From an uncultured Lachnospiraceae bacterium (GTDB lineage Bacteria > Bacillota > Clostridia > Lachnospirales > Lachnospiraceae), in NCBI GenBank assembly GCA_902798585.1, contig CADBXF010000009.1, positions 1-64,000 on the forward strand: a DNA stretch of 64,000 nucleotides, written 5' to 3'. Below are positions 21,501 to 29,948 of this stretch, piece after piece (the stretch's first letter is position 1; each line of letters opens with the position of its first letter). Made by a program: the position numbers and the translations under genes. The notes beneath the pieces are model-generated. The model had not been told where the DNA came from. It did not search any database and saw only the letters and a list, made by a program, of their open reading frames with translations.

Positions 21501-21576
21501 AAACCACAATAGCCGCAATCGCTGCTACACAAACGATTGCGACCCAAAAGGTTTTGCTCTTAAAAAACCTGCGCAT
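18547..21576 (-). CDS. Membrane-anchored large solute-binding protein with N-terminal beta-domains
   Basis: Protein of 1009 residues. The ATG chosen (MRRFFKSK) follows GGAGG by 5 bases. Instead of a lipobox it has an uncleaved-looking hydrophobic anchor at about 8-26. Residues about 60-570 look like one or two beta-sandwich, carbohydrate-binding-like domains (GFYYIKLRYYPDQNP, AGQWIEYEVTADEDGLYEIALKTRQ). Residues about 590-1000 are a family 1 solute-binding domain (ETQYYNLMFYRTDILEELKL, QTWDDLIALLP). Typical binding proteins are 420-500 residues, so the N-terminal half is extra and may hold the polysaccharide at the surface. First gene of the operon. Confidence 0.88.
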   Translation of the reverse strand: MRRFFKSKTFWVAIVCVAAIAAIVVYGKISGTKNYADKYKDLDFDALIAESRSDTYNAYFNQHEKNGAGYPKNSVEIPLTAASIVGASEGSGVFETVEGESVLVTIEDGYTDIKTNVPEAGFYYIKLRYYPDQNPERSRGTEIEFAVSLKDSKDGEMKPPFNGADAISLPRVWHDANEPRKDNQGNEIRPIQVESPRWEEAFVCDELGYITTPYCFYFEKGEQVIRLSSTQETLMLGSFTLETVTTPPKYADYLAAQTASAADSGWKSKIQGERATARSSQALSSTYDRSSAGTEPYNVKKQVINMGGGNNWKVAGQWIEYEVTADEDGLYEIALKTRQNYTRGFVSCRSLYINGEIPFEEVATIKFDFDNDWQLAKLSDADGNPYLFHLNKGVNRIRLQVTLGRIGEILTEMTDSVYRMNQMYRRIMVYTGTEPDTDRDYNIDVKYPDIIAGMETEYKVLYHIIDELVEYTGESGTQVSSLLTLATQLERFVDDPYKIPSGLATFKMNVSSLGTSILNMRESNLDIDYLIVSGKGYKLPKDNVSFFDKAAHEIRSFLASFVVDYNAIGNVYDGDDMKTITVWIFAGRDQCTVLKEMIDDSFVPEYGIGVNVNLMTAAVLLPATVAKTGPDVALNAASGDPVNYALRGASVDLTQFKGDGGKIRGFEETFAEFMPSSYVPYTYTYKDKTGKMHEGVFGMPETQYYNLMFYRTDILEELKLEIPQTWDDLIALLPAIQKANMNVGIPSTERKINNVSNPDMNGFFAQLYQRGGKLYSDLGGKVLLDEDISIDAFEYYTMFFTHYKTPTDYNFVDRFRTGEMPIGFVDYNTYNTLVVSAPEIRGLWEMALLPGTVEKDENGNPKLDENGNRIINRSCGCWGTCSMILGTSKLQEESWAFLQWWGSADIQARYGKMLEAIMGESARYATANVKAFEMLSWSASQRALLEEQWRWVVGTPEVPGGYYTGRHIVNAIRKVMNMNMDPRETVLDYTRDINDELTKKRREFGLEIE

Positions 21577-21980
21577 TGCTTCCTCCATTCCTGCTATACT
21601 GAGCATTAGCCCTCTAATTCGTCCGCAAAATGGACAAAAAAGGGGCTAATTCGGGAATTATTTATGCTAATTGTACTAAAAACCTCTTGCTTTTTCCTGC
21701 CAATTTTTGCTATATTTAAATCAAATCTTGCGAATATGTGCTTTTCCTTTCGTTCCGCACTTTCGCTTTTTGTGTGTATTTTTGGTTATTTCGGCAAAAT
21801 CACCGCTTCGCTTTTTGGTGTATTTTACCATAAAACATCTTATAGCTGCCGTTGCAGTGCTCTGCAATTCCGCTGTTTTACGCTGTTTTCCTCTCAAAAA
21901 TCGCAATATTTGCAAAATGTCAGACAGATTTCAGTGCAAAATTCCTTCACCGCGGCAGTTATTTTCCGGAAGGAGATTCT
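21577..21980 (-). promoter_or_regulatory. Divergent intergenic region with phased CTAATT motifs
   Basis: This 404-bp T-rich gap separates the importer operon (minus) from the AraC-type pseudogene (plus). CTAATT occurs at 21614-21619, 21646-21651 and 21667-21672, that is 32 and 21 bp apart, close to three and two helical turns. Such phased direct repeats upstream of a transporter suit an AraC-family activator. No confident -35/-10 pair was found for either direction. Confidence 0.35.
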
Positions 21981-22857
21981 ATGGAACGCAATTTACGCGG
22001 CACTTTCGAAACCGTGCCGTTTCGTGCGAACGAATCACTCTTGATGTACCTGAACGGCGAGTACGAGGATTATGCCACGCACTGGCACACCGCCGCCGAG
22101 ATTATCATGCCGATGGAAAACAATTATCAGGTGACCATCGGCCGGCAGGTCTTTCGCCTCGCGGAGCGCGACATTCTCTTCATCCCGCCGGGAGTACTGC
22201 ACTCCCTGCAGGCTCCCGACTCCGGGCGGCGCATGATCTTTCTGTTCAACTTCACCCCGATCAGCTCGCTGCAGGATTTTTCGTCGCTTCTTCCCGTGCT
22301 GGGTCAGCCGCTTCTTCTCTCGCCGCAGGACGGTGAGACGCACGAGGATGCGGTCCCTCCGTGTCGCCATGATCTACTCGTACCTGATTCAGTTCTTCGT
22401 GCTCGTCGGACGAAGGCATATCCGCCGCGAGATTCTGACGCAGGATCCGAAATCCCGCAAACAGGCTGACTGCTACGAGCGTCTCAACGCCGCGATGAAC
22501 TATATCAACGCCAACTATATGAACGACATCACCGTCGAGGATGCCGCGCGGATTGCGGGCTTCAGCAAGTTCCATTTTTCGCGGCTGTTCAAGCAGTTCA
22601 CGGAGCAGACCTTCTGCGGATATCTGAACCAGCGCCGAATCAATGCCGCGGAGACCCTGTTGTTGAACCCGCGTCTCTCGGTCACCGATGTCGCGCTGCA
22701 GAGCGGCTTCTCTTCCCTCTCGACCTTCAACCGCGTCTTCCGCACGCTGAAGGCCTGCACTCCTTCGGAGTTCAAGGCTTACCATCAGCGGCGCGGGATG
22801 CGCGTCCGCCATAAGGGCGGCGAACCGCAGGAAGCGCCTGCCGCTCCCGCGGAGTAA
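21981..22857 (+). pseudogene. AraC-family regulator with internal deletion/frameshift
   Basis: Two overlapping frames together make one regulator. Bases 21981-22469 (GGAAGGAG before ATG) encode the cupin-like sensor domain, with HWHTAAEIIMPMENNYQV and DILFIPPGVLHSL, typical of AraC proteins beside sugar importers. Reading then fails. From about 22333 another frame encodes the linker helix (RVAMIYSYLIQFFVLVGR) and the complete double helix-turn-helix DNA-binding domain (IAGFSKFHFSRLFKQFT, VALQSGFSSLSTFNRVF). Relative to usual family members roughly 20 residues seem to be missing at the junction, so a deletion of 3n+2 bases around 22320-22350 fits. It could be a true decay event or an assembly error. 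It is placed to control the divergent importer. Confidence 0.8.
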
Positions 22858-22884
22858 GCGAACAAAACATACCGACGCACAAAG

Positions 22885-22918
22885 ACGCCGGAGGCATATT
22901 GCATGCCTCCGGCGTTTT
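22885..22918. terminator. Bidirectional terminator between convergent genes
   Basis: A 13-bp perfect stem ACGCCGGAGGCAT/ATGCCTCCGGCGT (22885-22897 with 22903-22915) has a 5-base loop. It ends in TTTT on the plus strand and CTTT on the minus strand. Confidence 0.88.
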
Positions 22919-22946
22919 GATCTCTCACTCAATTGTCATTTGCGGA

Positions 22947-24458
22947 TTAAAGCAGATCGTTCTTGATCTCCTCCGCAGCCCCGGAAACCTGTTCCGCCGC
23001 CGTCTCTGCCGTCGCCGTCGCGTTGGCAATCATCGGGTCGACATACGAGGCAGCCGTCTGTGCCGCTGCATCCGCAACATTCTCCGCTCCGGCTGCCGCA
23101 TTTTCCGCAGCCGCCGCATAGGTGTTCACCGTGTCAGCCGCCGCTTCCGCATAAGCGTTCACGGTTTCCGCCGCGGTCTCCGTGTATGCGCTGGCGGTTT
23201 CGGTCGCGGTTTCCGCATAGGTGTTCACGGCTTCGGCTGCCGCTTCCGCTGCCGCAACAGTCTCCGTCACGGCGCTGTCCGTGTAAGCGTCGGCTGCCGT
23301 ACTCGCCGAATCGGCTGTCCCGGTCGCAGCCGCCGTCGCATCCTGTGCAAAATCGCGAACCGCTTCCGCGGAAGCCTGGATATCCGCCGGAGCCTCATAG
23401 GTTGCCGCAGCTGCCGTTACCGGCGCTTCGGGCGCGGCGTACGCCGGTGTCTCAGGCGCTGTATAAGCGGGCGCCTCGGGCGCCGTGTAAGCCGGAGCCG
23501 CGGGTGCTTCCGGAGCGGCATACGCCTGCTGCGGAGCCGCATAGCCGGTCACTACGGGAGCGCCGTAAGGATTCTGCGCGGGATTCTGGTACATCTGCTG
23601 TCCCGGTACGGCGTATCCGGCCGGTGCCGCAAAAGCCGGGGCCATGGGAACTTCCTTCTCGCGAATCCCGACCTCGGAAAGTCTGGTTATGATAAAGCGG
23701 GCAATCAGCACGATGCCGATTGTGACGAGAAGCGACATAAACATCAAAATATTGCCCATATCGTCAAACACCGACATGTCACGCTGGATAACGAATCCGG
23801 CTCTCGCCATTTTTCCGTTGAGGAAATATTCGATCTTGTTGATGGCGTCCAGATGATCCTGACGGTTCGCCTCAAGAACAAGCTCAGTGAAATAAAGCGC
23901 GATATCGGCAACGAAACTCAGCACTGCAAAAATCGCCGAGAGAACGGCGAACACGCGGGCCGAACCGCCTCTTCGCATAAGTCCGATGACCGCCAGAATC
24001 AGGAACAGACTCAGCAAAAGCTGAAGCCCCGCTTCGGTATAGAAGCCGAACCCCGTCCAGTGTTCCTTCAAAAGTTCCAGCTCGTCCGGATCCGCGATAC
24101 CGTACGCAAGGCGAAATACCGGCATGCCGATTCCGAAAATCAATGCAAACAGCAACAGTACGCGGTTTCGCAAAAACAGTGCAAGCAACAGCAAAAACAT
24201 GGATAGATTCATCGCTATCAAACAAATCGTACCGAATTTCTCCCATCCTGTTTCAAAGGCAAAAACAGCCTTGAGCCACTTGGTGAATGTAATCTTTTCC
24301 CCGTACTGACCGAACCTGGCCTGGCTCATGTAACCTGCGCGGGCATACAGCCACTCAAAAATCGACAGGATGACAAAATACAGGTCGATTGCCAGAACGA
24401 TAATCGCGGCTGCGAACGCATTCCGGCTGCTTTTTGTGATACTTTTTCCCTCTTCCAT
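22947..24458 (-). CDS. Membrane protein with long Ala-rich repetitive C-terminus
   Basis: Unrecognised protein of 503 residues. Residues 1-270 hold about five membrane segments, beginning AAAIIVLAIDLYFVILSIF. Residues about 275-365 are Pro/Ala/Tyr-rich repeats (units like APEAPAYT). Residues about 370-495 are an Ala/Glu/Thr-rich tract of imperfect short repeats (TYAETATETASAYTETAAE) expected to form long amphipathic helices or coiled coils. AGGAGG precedes the ATG. The tail resembles in composition the N-terminus of the permease at 10289-11470. A 70-bp gap separates it from the next upstream gene. No function can be assigned. Confidence 0.8.
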   Translation of the reverse strand: MEEGKSITKSSRNAFAAAIIVLAIDLYFVILSIFEWLYARAGYMSQARFGQYGEKITFTKWLKAVFAFETGWEKFGTICLIAMNLSMFLLLLALFLRNRVLLLFALIFGIGMPVFRLAYGIADPDELELLKEHWTGFGFYTEAGLQLLLSLFLILAVIGLMRRGGSARVFAVLSAIFAVLSFVADIALYFTELVLEANRQDHLDAINKIEYFLNGKMARAGFVIQRDMSVFDDMGNILMFMSLLVTIGIVLIARFIITRLSEVGIREKEVPMAPAFAAPAGYAVPGQQMYQNPAQNPYGAPVVTGYAAPQQAYAAPEAPAAPAYTAPEAPAYTAPETPAYAAPEAPVTAAAATYEAPADIQASAEAVRDFAQDATAAATGTADSASTAADAYTDSAVTETVAAAEAAAEAVNTYAETATETASAYTETAAETVNAYAEAAADTVNTYAAAAENAAAGAENVADAAAQTAASYVDPMIANATATAETAAEQVSGAAEEIKNDLL

Positions 24459-24528
24459 GACAAACCTCCTTGTGTAGATGCATGATATAGGATTTCCAAC
24501 CTTACAGCTCTTCTCTTGTTACAACATT

Positions 24529-25329
24529 TTACGACTTAAAATAAATCACGGACTCCCCGTCATCCTTCGGTTTCCCGATTCCGTACAAATCAAATTCGTC
24601 TTCAGCGGCATTTTGCGCCTCGACAATCTCTTCCGTCCGAACATAACGAATCAACGCGATGCACATCACAAGCGCCGCGGCAGTGTTTGCAATCGCATAC
24701 GCCGTCCGCACTCCGCCGAGCCCGAGAAACGCCGCCAAATCCTTCATAACTCCCGTAAACACCGTGAGAATCACGAAGAGATATATAAACTGCGTGCTCT
24801 TATGGTTCTGGTAGCGATCGCACTCCCGAAGGAAGCATAGCACTGCAAATAAAGTCGCTGCCGCCGTGAAGAACGCAAGCCCGAAATTCAAAAACCACTC
24901 CGGGCCGAACCGGTAGATGCCGTTGGTAAAGAACGGCAGAACCTTCGCGGCAATATAGACATCTGCGCCGGCTGCCGCAAGCAGAATGTACCGGATCTTT
25001 GCCTTCGGAATCGGCCATCCGAAGCGAATCGACACCTTCCTCTTCTCCTCCTTCGCCGCCGGTCTTGCGTAGGAATACACAATCAGCAGCGAGAGGCTTA
25101 AGAACAGATACCCGCACAATTCCGAAGCGATATCAACCGTCAGATGCGTTCCGACAACATCCTCCAAAATCATACGCTGCGTATCGGGCCCATAGTGCTC
25201 GGCGAACACATAGTCCGGGTAGGCAATGTCTGTCCGACGCGGAAAATCAAGACACAAAAGCAGGACTCCCGCAATCAGAAGCACAAGCGCCGCACGCCTG
25301 CGACCGGTTATTTTTCTGTTTTGCTCCAT
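24529..25329 (-). CDS. Uncharacterised polytopic membrane protein
   Basis: Protein of 266 residues with about six or seven membrane segments (AALVLLIAGVLLLCL, IASELCGYLFLSLSLLIVYSY, LNFGLAFFTAAATLFAVLCF, and others) and a short acidic C-terminal tail ending VIYFKS. No motif of a known transporter or enzyme was recognised. It lies upstream of the Ala-rich membrane protein on the same strand and may be co-transcribed with it. Confidence 0.75.
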   Translation of the reverse strand: MEQNRKITGRRRAALVLLIAGVLLLCLDFPRRTDIAYPDYVFAEHYGPDTQRMILEDVVGTHLTVDIASELCGYLFLSLSLLIVYSYARPAAKEEKRKVSIRFGWPIPKAKIRYILLAAAGADVYIAAKVLPFFTNGIYRFGPEWFLNFGLAFFTAAATLFAVLCFLRECDRYQNHKSTQFIYLFVILTVFTGVMKDLAAFLGLGGVRTAYAIANTAAALVMCIALIRYVRTEEIVEAQNAAEDEFDLYGIGKPKDDGESVIYFKS

Positions 25330-25354
25330 AGTACCCTTTCTGAAATCATCCGAA

Positions 25355-25474
25355 TCAGTTCTCGGTCTCCTCCGTCATCGCAACCGCGCGGTCAAAGAGC
25401 TCCTCCACCTCGGCAGACGGCTTCGCGGTCAATCTCGTGTTTTTCTTTGAACATTCCGCGCGCCCTTCATCGCT
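25355..25474 (-). other. Short open frame without clear start, possible gene remnant
   Basis: In the gap before cca, a 39-codon minus frame ends with a protein-like stretch (SAEVEELFDRAVAMTEETEN, stop at 25355-25357). It has a stop upstream at 25475-25477, and only an unsupported TTG could serve as start. It looks like the 3' end of a lost gene rather than an active one. Nothing else is seen in 25330-25582. Confidence 0.25.
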
Positions 25475-25582
25475 TTACTACAGAAAAGCGGGCTTCAGAA
25501 TATAAATATTGTATCGTAATCCTATGAAAAATGCAAGGGAAACCGTGTTAAGCGCATATATTTCAGCCGTATTTCTTCCGCA

Positions 25583-26965
25583 TTACAGCCACGATGCTGC
25601 CGCCTCGCGAAGGTTCTCCGCAGTATTGGCCGCCGGGTCGTCGAGGACAATCTGCAAAAGCCGCTCGAGCGCCTCCCCGAGCGCCGGCCCGGGCGTATAT
25701 CCGAGCGCAATCAGATCGCGCCCCGAAACCGCGAGATCCCGTATGGAGACACATTGATTTTTCGCAAGAATGGTCTTGTATTCCTCCTCCATCCGCGCCA
25801 CGCGCTCAAGGCCGTGCCGCCGGTAGTCCGGGTGCTGTCCCGCGATGTCCGCGCGCATAACCGGGAAAAGATATCGCATATTGTCCGCCCCGATGCGGCT
25901 CACAATGCGGCGCATCGTCTTTTCGAAGGAGCCCTCGCGCGGAAAATCAAAGCGGCAATCGTGGTTGCGGACGAGAAGCGTCACCAGCGCCGTCGTATCG
26001 TTATCGAACTTGAGTCTGCGGAGCACTGTCTTCGCAACCTCCGCCGAGGCCGCCGGGTGCCCCTTAAAATGCTCCCGGCCGTCCGCGCCGACAGTCACGC
26101 ACAGCGGCTTGCCCGCATCGTGCAGAAGCATCGTCATATCGTAAATCATCCGATCGTGCGCATCCGCGGCAAGATATTCCGGCTCGCGATGCAGCGCAAA
26201 GATGGTTTCCACGGTGTGTCGACCGACGTCGTAGAGGTGGTGCGGATTGTCCTGAGATGTAGCAATCATCGCATTCCACTCCTGTAGAATGACTTCCGTG
26301 ACACCTGTCTCGTACGCCGTCAGAAGCATATCCGGGCGCCTTCCTCCGAGAAGCTTGACAAGCTCCACCCGAACACGCTCCGCGCTGACCAAAGAAAGCC
26401 TCGGCGCGAGCTCCCGCATCGCCGCAACCGTCTCCCCGTCAATCGCAAAATCCAGTTGCGATGCAAAGCGAAGCGCCCGCAGAATGCGAAGCGCATCCTC
26501 GGAAAACCGTTCCCGCGCCACACCGACACAGCGAATCACTCGGCGCTCCAAATCCCCGCAACCGTCATATAAATCCACGAGACCGATCCGCGGATTATAG
26601 GCCATCGCATTAATCGTAAAATCCCGCCGCAGCAGGTCGTCCCGGAGATTGCCCGCAAACGAAACGCTGCTCGGATGCCGGCCGTCCTCGTATTTTCCGT
26701 CGACGCGGTAAGTCGTGACTTCGTAGCCGACATGGTTTTCCATCACAGTCACCGTGCCGTGCTCAATTCCGGTATCGATGGTGCGCGGAAACAAGGCCTT
26801 CACCTCCGCCGGCGTCGCCGAGGTCGTGATGTCCCAGTCCTCCGGCTCTCTTCCGAGGAGCGAATCGCGCACGCAGCCGCCGACGGCGTACGCCTCGTAC
26901 CCCGCCCGTTCCAAGGTTTCGATGATTCCCGCTGCATCCGCGGGGATTCGAATCACAAGTTCCAT
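25583..26965 (-). CDS. cca: CCA tRNA nucleotidyltransferase with HD domain
   Basis: Adds or repairs the 3' CCA end of tRNAs without a nucleic-acid template. The 460-residue protein is a class II enzyme: the nucleotidyltransferase head has GGCVRD near 29-34 and the metal-binding DWDITT near 43-48. RRDFTINAMAYNP and the ERFSEDALRILRALRFA motif, characteristic of the family, follow. An HD-type phosphohydrolase-like domain is then seen (MLLHDAGKP, VRNHD). The gene is transcribed alone from a strong promoter at 27083-27111. The stretch before it (26966-27082) is leader. Confidence 0.95.
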   Translation of the reverse strand: MELVIRIPADAAGIIETLERAGYEAYAVGGCVRDSLLGREPEDWDITTSATPAEVKALFPRTIDTGIEHGTVTVMENHVGYEVTTYRVDGKYEDGRHPSSVSFAGNLRDDLLRRDFTINAMAYNPRIGLVDLYDGCGDLERRVIRCVGVARERFSEDALRILRALRFASQLDFAIDGETVAAMRELAPRLSLVSAERVRVELVKLLGGRRPDMLLTAYETGVTEVILQEWNAMIATSQDNPHHLYDVGRHTVETIFALHREPEYLAADAHDRMIYDMTMLLHDAGKPLCVTVGADGREHFKGHPAASAEVAKTVLRRLKFDNDTTALVTLLVRNHDCRFDFPREGSFEKTMRRIVSRIGADNMRYLFPVMRADIAGQHPDYRRHGLERVARMEEEYKTILAKNQCVSIRDLAVSGRDLIALGYTPGPALGEALERLLQIVLDDPAANTAENLREAAASWL

Positions 26966-27082
26966 GTGCGCTCCCTGTTTGCTTTCCGGGGTCCCGCCCC
27001 GTAAACTGCTCCGGCTCCGGCATCCCGCCGCAGCCGCTCATCGTTGTCCGGTCGGGCTTTCCGCCCGCCGGCCTTCGTCTCA

Positions 27083-27111
27083 ATTATATCCGACAGCCCG
27101 ATATCTTGCAA
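27083..27111 (-). promoter_or_regulatory. cca promoter
   Basis: On the minus strand TTGCAA (27106-27111), 17 bases, TATAAT (27083-27088). It lies between the glgP terminator and cca. Confidence 0.75.
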
Positions 27112-27175
27112 CAACAAACGACACCCTGCAGCGCTGCAGCCCCGGTCCGCTGCGGCAGTCCGGGACGGCGCCGCG

Positions 27176-27204
27176 CAAAAAGGGCACATCCGAAGATGTG
27201 CCCT
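27176..27204 (-). terminator. Terminator of glgP
   Basis: A 10-bp perfect stem AGGGCACATC/GATGTGCCCT with a TTCG loop on the minus strand (27181-27204) is followed by TTTTG. It lies about 50 bases past the glgP stop. Confidence 0.9.
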
Positions 27205-27255
27205 GAGCGTACAAATGTTGTCTGCGTGAAAAAGCAAAGCGATTTTCCGAAAGAA

Positions 27256-29706
27256 TTACAGTTCAACCGCAACCTTCTCAAGATGCCAAATGTCGCGAAC
27301 ATACTCCTCGATTGTACGGTCGGAAGTGAACTTGCCGGACTTGGCAACATTGAGAATTGCCATCTTAGCCCAGCGGTCTTCGTCGCGGTATGCTTCCTCG
27401 ACGCGCTTCTGCGCTGCCTCGTAGGAGCGGAAATCCTTGAGAATGAAGTACTGGTCGGCACGCTCGCCGCCGTTGCGGTCGAGAAGCGAGTTGTAAAGCT
27501 CGCGGAACAGCTCCGGATCCTCCGGCGAATAGAAGCCGTTCACGAGCTGCGTGAGCACCAGGCGAATGTCCTGATCGGTGTTGTAGATCTCGCGGGGCTC
27601 ATAGCCGCCGTTGTTCTCGTAGTTGATGACCTCATCGGAGCTTAAACCGAAGATGAAGGCGTTGTCCTCGCCGACCTCCTCGACGATCTCCACATTCGCG
27701 CCGTCCATCGTTCCCAGAGTCACCGCGCCGTTTAACATGAACTTCATGTTGCCGGTGCCGGAAGCCTCCTTGCTGGCGGTCGAAATCTGCTCGGAAACAT
27801 CCGCAGCAGCGAAAATCCACTCGGCATTCGAAACGCGGTAGTTCTCGATAAATACAACCTTCAGCTTGCCCTTGATGCTCTTGTCGTTGTTGACGACATC
27901 GGCCACGCTGTTAATCAGCTTGATGATGGCCTTCGCACGGCGGTAGCCGGCGCTCGCCTTCGCGCCGAAGATAAATGTTCTCGGATAGAAGTCCATATCC
28001 GGGTTCATGCGAAGCTGATTGTACAGATGCATCACATGCAAAATGTTGAGGAGCTGTCTCTTGTACTCATGCAGACGCTTGACCTGCACATCGAAAATCG
28101 AGCGGGGATCCACGTCGATTCCGTTGTGCTCCTTGATGTATTCCACAAGGCGCAACTTGTTTTTGTATTTGATATTCATGAACTCGCGGCGGCAGCGCTC
28201 ATCATCCGCATACACCGCAAGCTTCTCGATGTGCGGAAGATTCGTAATCCACTCGTCGCCGATCTTGCCCGTAACCCACGAAGCAAGCAGCGGGTTGCCG
28301 TGCAGAAGGAATCTTCGCTGCGTGATACCGTTCGTCTTGTTGTTGAACTTCTCCGGCCAGAACTCGTAGAAATCGCGGAGCTGCTCCTTCTTGAGAATCT
28401 CGGTATGGAGTCTTGCAACACCGTTCACGGAAAATCCCGCTACAATCGCAAGGTTCGCCATGCGAATCTGGCCGTCCATGACGATTGCCATCCTGCGAAT
28501 CTTCTCATAGTCGTTCGGATAGCGCTCGGAAACCTGCGCTACGAAACGGCGGTTGATTTCCTCCACAATCTGGTACACACGGGGAAGAAGACGCGAGAAC
28601 AGCTCGATGGGCCATTTTTCGAGGGCTTCCGCCATGATGGTGTGGTTCGTGTATGCGCAGCAGCGGTTCGTGATGTCCCACGCCTCGTCCCAGGAGAGAT
28701 AGTACTCGTCCATGAGGATGCGCATAAGCTCCGGAACCGTCACGGTCGGATGCGTATCATTGAGCTGAAAGACAACCTTCTCGGGCAATCCGTGAATGTC
28801 GTCGTGGCGGGACATGTACTTCTTCACCGCGCGCTGAACGCTGGCCGAAACGAAGAAATACTGCTGCTTCAGGCGAAGCTCCTTACCCGCATAGTGGTTA
28901 TCGTTCGGATACAGGACCTCGCAAATCAGACGCGCAAGGTTCTGCTGCTCCACCGCCTTGTGGTAGTCGCCGCGGTCGAAGCTCTCGAGGTTAAAGTTGT
29001 CAATCGCCTCGGCATCCCATATGCGAAGCGTATCGACAACATTGTTGCCGTAGCCGACAATCGGAAGGTCGTAGGGAATCGCCATTACCGACTGGTAATT
29101 CTCCTGCGTAAAATGCTCTCTTCCGTTCTCATCCTTCGAGTAGCGCACATAGCCGCCGAACTTGACCTCGCATGCATACTCGGGACGCTTGATTTCAAAG
29201 GGGTTGCCCTCCTTTAACCAGTCATCCGGCTTCTCCACCTGAAAACCGTCGCGGATGACCTGCTTGAACATACCGTATTTGTAGCGGATACCGCAGCCGT
29301 ATGCCGGATAGCCGAGGGTTGCCAGCGAATCCAGGAAGCATGCCGCCAGACGGCCGAGACCGCCGTTACCCAGAGCCGCATCCGGCTCCTGATCCTCGAT
29401 GACATCGAGGTCAAGCCCGAGTTCCTCGAGCGCCTTGCGGATTTCCTTGTTAGCCTTTAAGTTGATAATATTGTTGCCGAGAGCACGACCCATCAGAAAC
29501 TCCATGGACAGATAGTACACGGTCTTCGCATCCTGCTTCTCGAACTCCGCCTGACTTGCGGCCCAGCGGTCCACGACATAGTCCTTCACGGCGAACGCAA
29601 CTGCCTGATAAATCTGCTGCTGCGAAGCATCCTCCACCGTACGGCGGTAGAAGGTCTTCAGGTAGTCCTGTACGTTCTTTTTGAACTCTTTCTTGTTAAT
29701 TACCAT
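27256..29706 (-). CDS. glgP: Glycogen/starch phosphorylase
   Basis: Releases glucose 1-phosphate from alpha-1,4-glucan ends using phosphate and pyridoxal phosphate. The protein has 816 residues, a normal length. The active-site lysine lies in EASGTGNMKFMLNGA, near the C-terminus. Other family signatures are VYYLSMEFLMGRALGNN, EPDAALGNGGLGRLAACF and NDTHPTVTVPELMRIL. The ATG chosen (MVINKKEF) has AGAGGAC before it; an open extension of 13 codons upstream lacks support. A possible -10 (TATACT) lies near 29773-29778. It is a single-gene unit with its own terminator, suggesting that the cell stores glycogen. Confidence 0.97.
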   Translation of the reverse strand: MVINKKEFKKNVQDYLKTFYRRTVEDASQQQIYQAVAFAVKDYVVDRWAASQAEFEKQDAKTVYYLSMEFLMGRALGNNIINLKANKEIRKALEELGLDLDVIEDQEPDAALGNGGLGRLAACFLDSLATLGYPAYGCGIRYKYGMFKQVIRDGFQVEKPDDWLKEGNPFEIKRPEYACEVKFGGYVRYSKDENGREHFTQENYQSVMAIPYDLPIVGYGNNVVDTLRIWDAEAIDNFNLESFDRGDYHKAVEQQNLARLICEVLYPNDNHYAGKELRLKQQYFFVSASVQRAVKKYMSRHDDIHGLPEKVVFQLNDTHPTVTVPELMRILMDEYYLSWDEAWDITNRCCAYTNHTIMAEALEKWPIELFSRLLPRVYQIVEEINRRFVAQVSERYPNDYEKIRRMAIVMDGQIRMANLAIVAGFSVNGVARLHTEILKKEQLRDFYEFWPEKFNNKTNGITQRRFLLHGNPLLASWVTGKIGDEWITNLPHIEKLAVYADDERCRREFMNIKYKNKLRLVEYIKEHNGIDVDPRSIFDVQVKRLHEYKRQLLNILHVMHLYNQLRMNPDMDFYPRTFIFGAKASAGYRRAKAIIKLINSVADVVNNDKSIKGKLKVVFIENYRVSNAEWIFAAADVSEQISTASKEASGTGNMKFMLNGAVTLGTMDGANVEIVEEVGEDNAFIFGLSSDEVINYENNGGYEPREIYNTDQDIRLVLTQLVNGFYSPEDPELFRELYNSLLDRNGGERADQYFILKDFRSYEAAQKRVEEAYRDEDRWAKMAILNVAKSGKFTSDRTIEEYVRDIWHLEKVAVEL

Positions 29707-29887
29707 ATCGTCCTCTTTTCCGTTCCGGCGGCTTTTTCGATTCACGCCGCCTATACATACAATCCGTTACAGTATATCACAACATTTTCCATTCGACCAC
29801 ACAAACTTTCGTAAAATGGTCCCCTGTTTTTGTTCAATTTGCCGCCTGACTTGTCGTTTCTCGCTGCTTTTTACCGATAGAAAGCAT

Positions 29888-29916
29888 GAAAAAAGGGGCT
29901 CCGAAAGGGAACCCCG
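29888..29916 (-). terminator. Terminator of second sugar-importer operon
   Basis: On the minus strand GGGGTTCC pairs with GGAGCCCC (one G-T pair) around a short loop, followed by TTTTTTC. It lies 33 bases past the stop of the permease at 29949. Confidence 0.88.
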
Positions 29917-29948
29917 AATTTTCCTTCTAATCAAGCCCGCAGCCCGGA

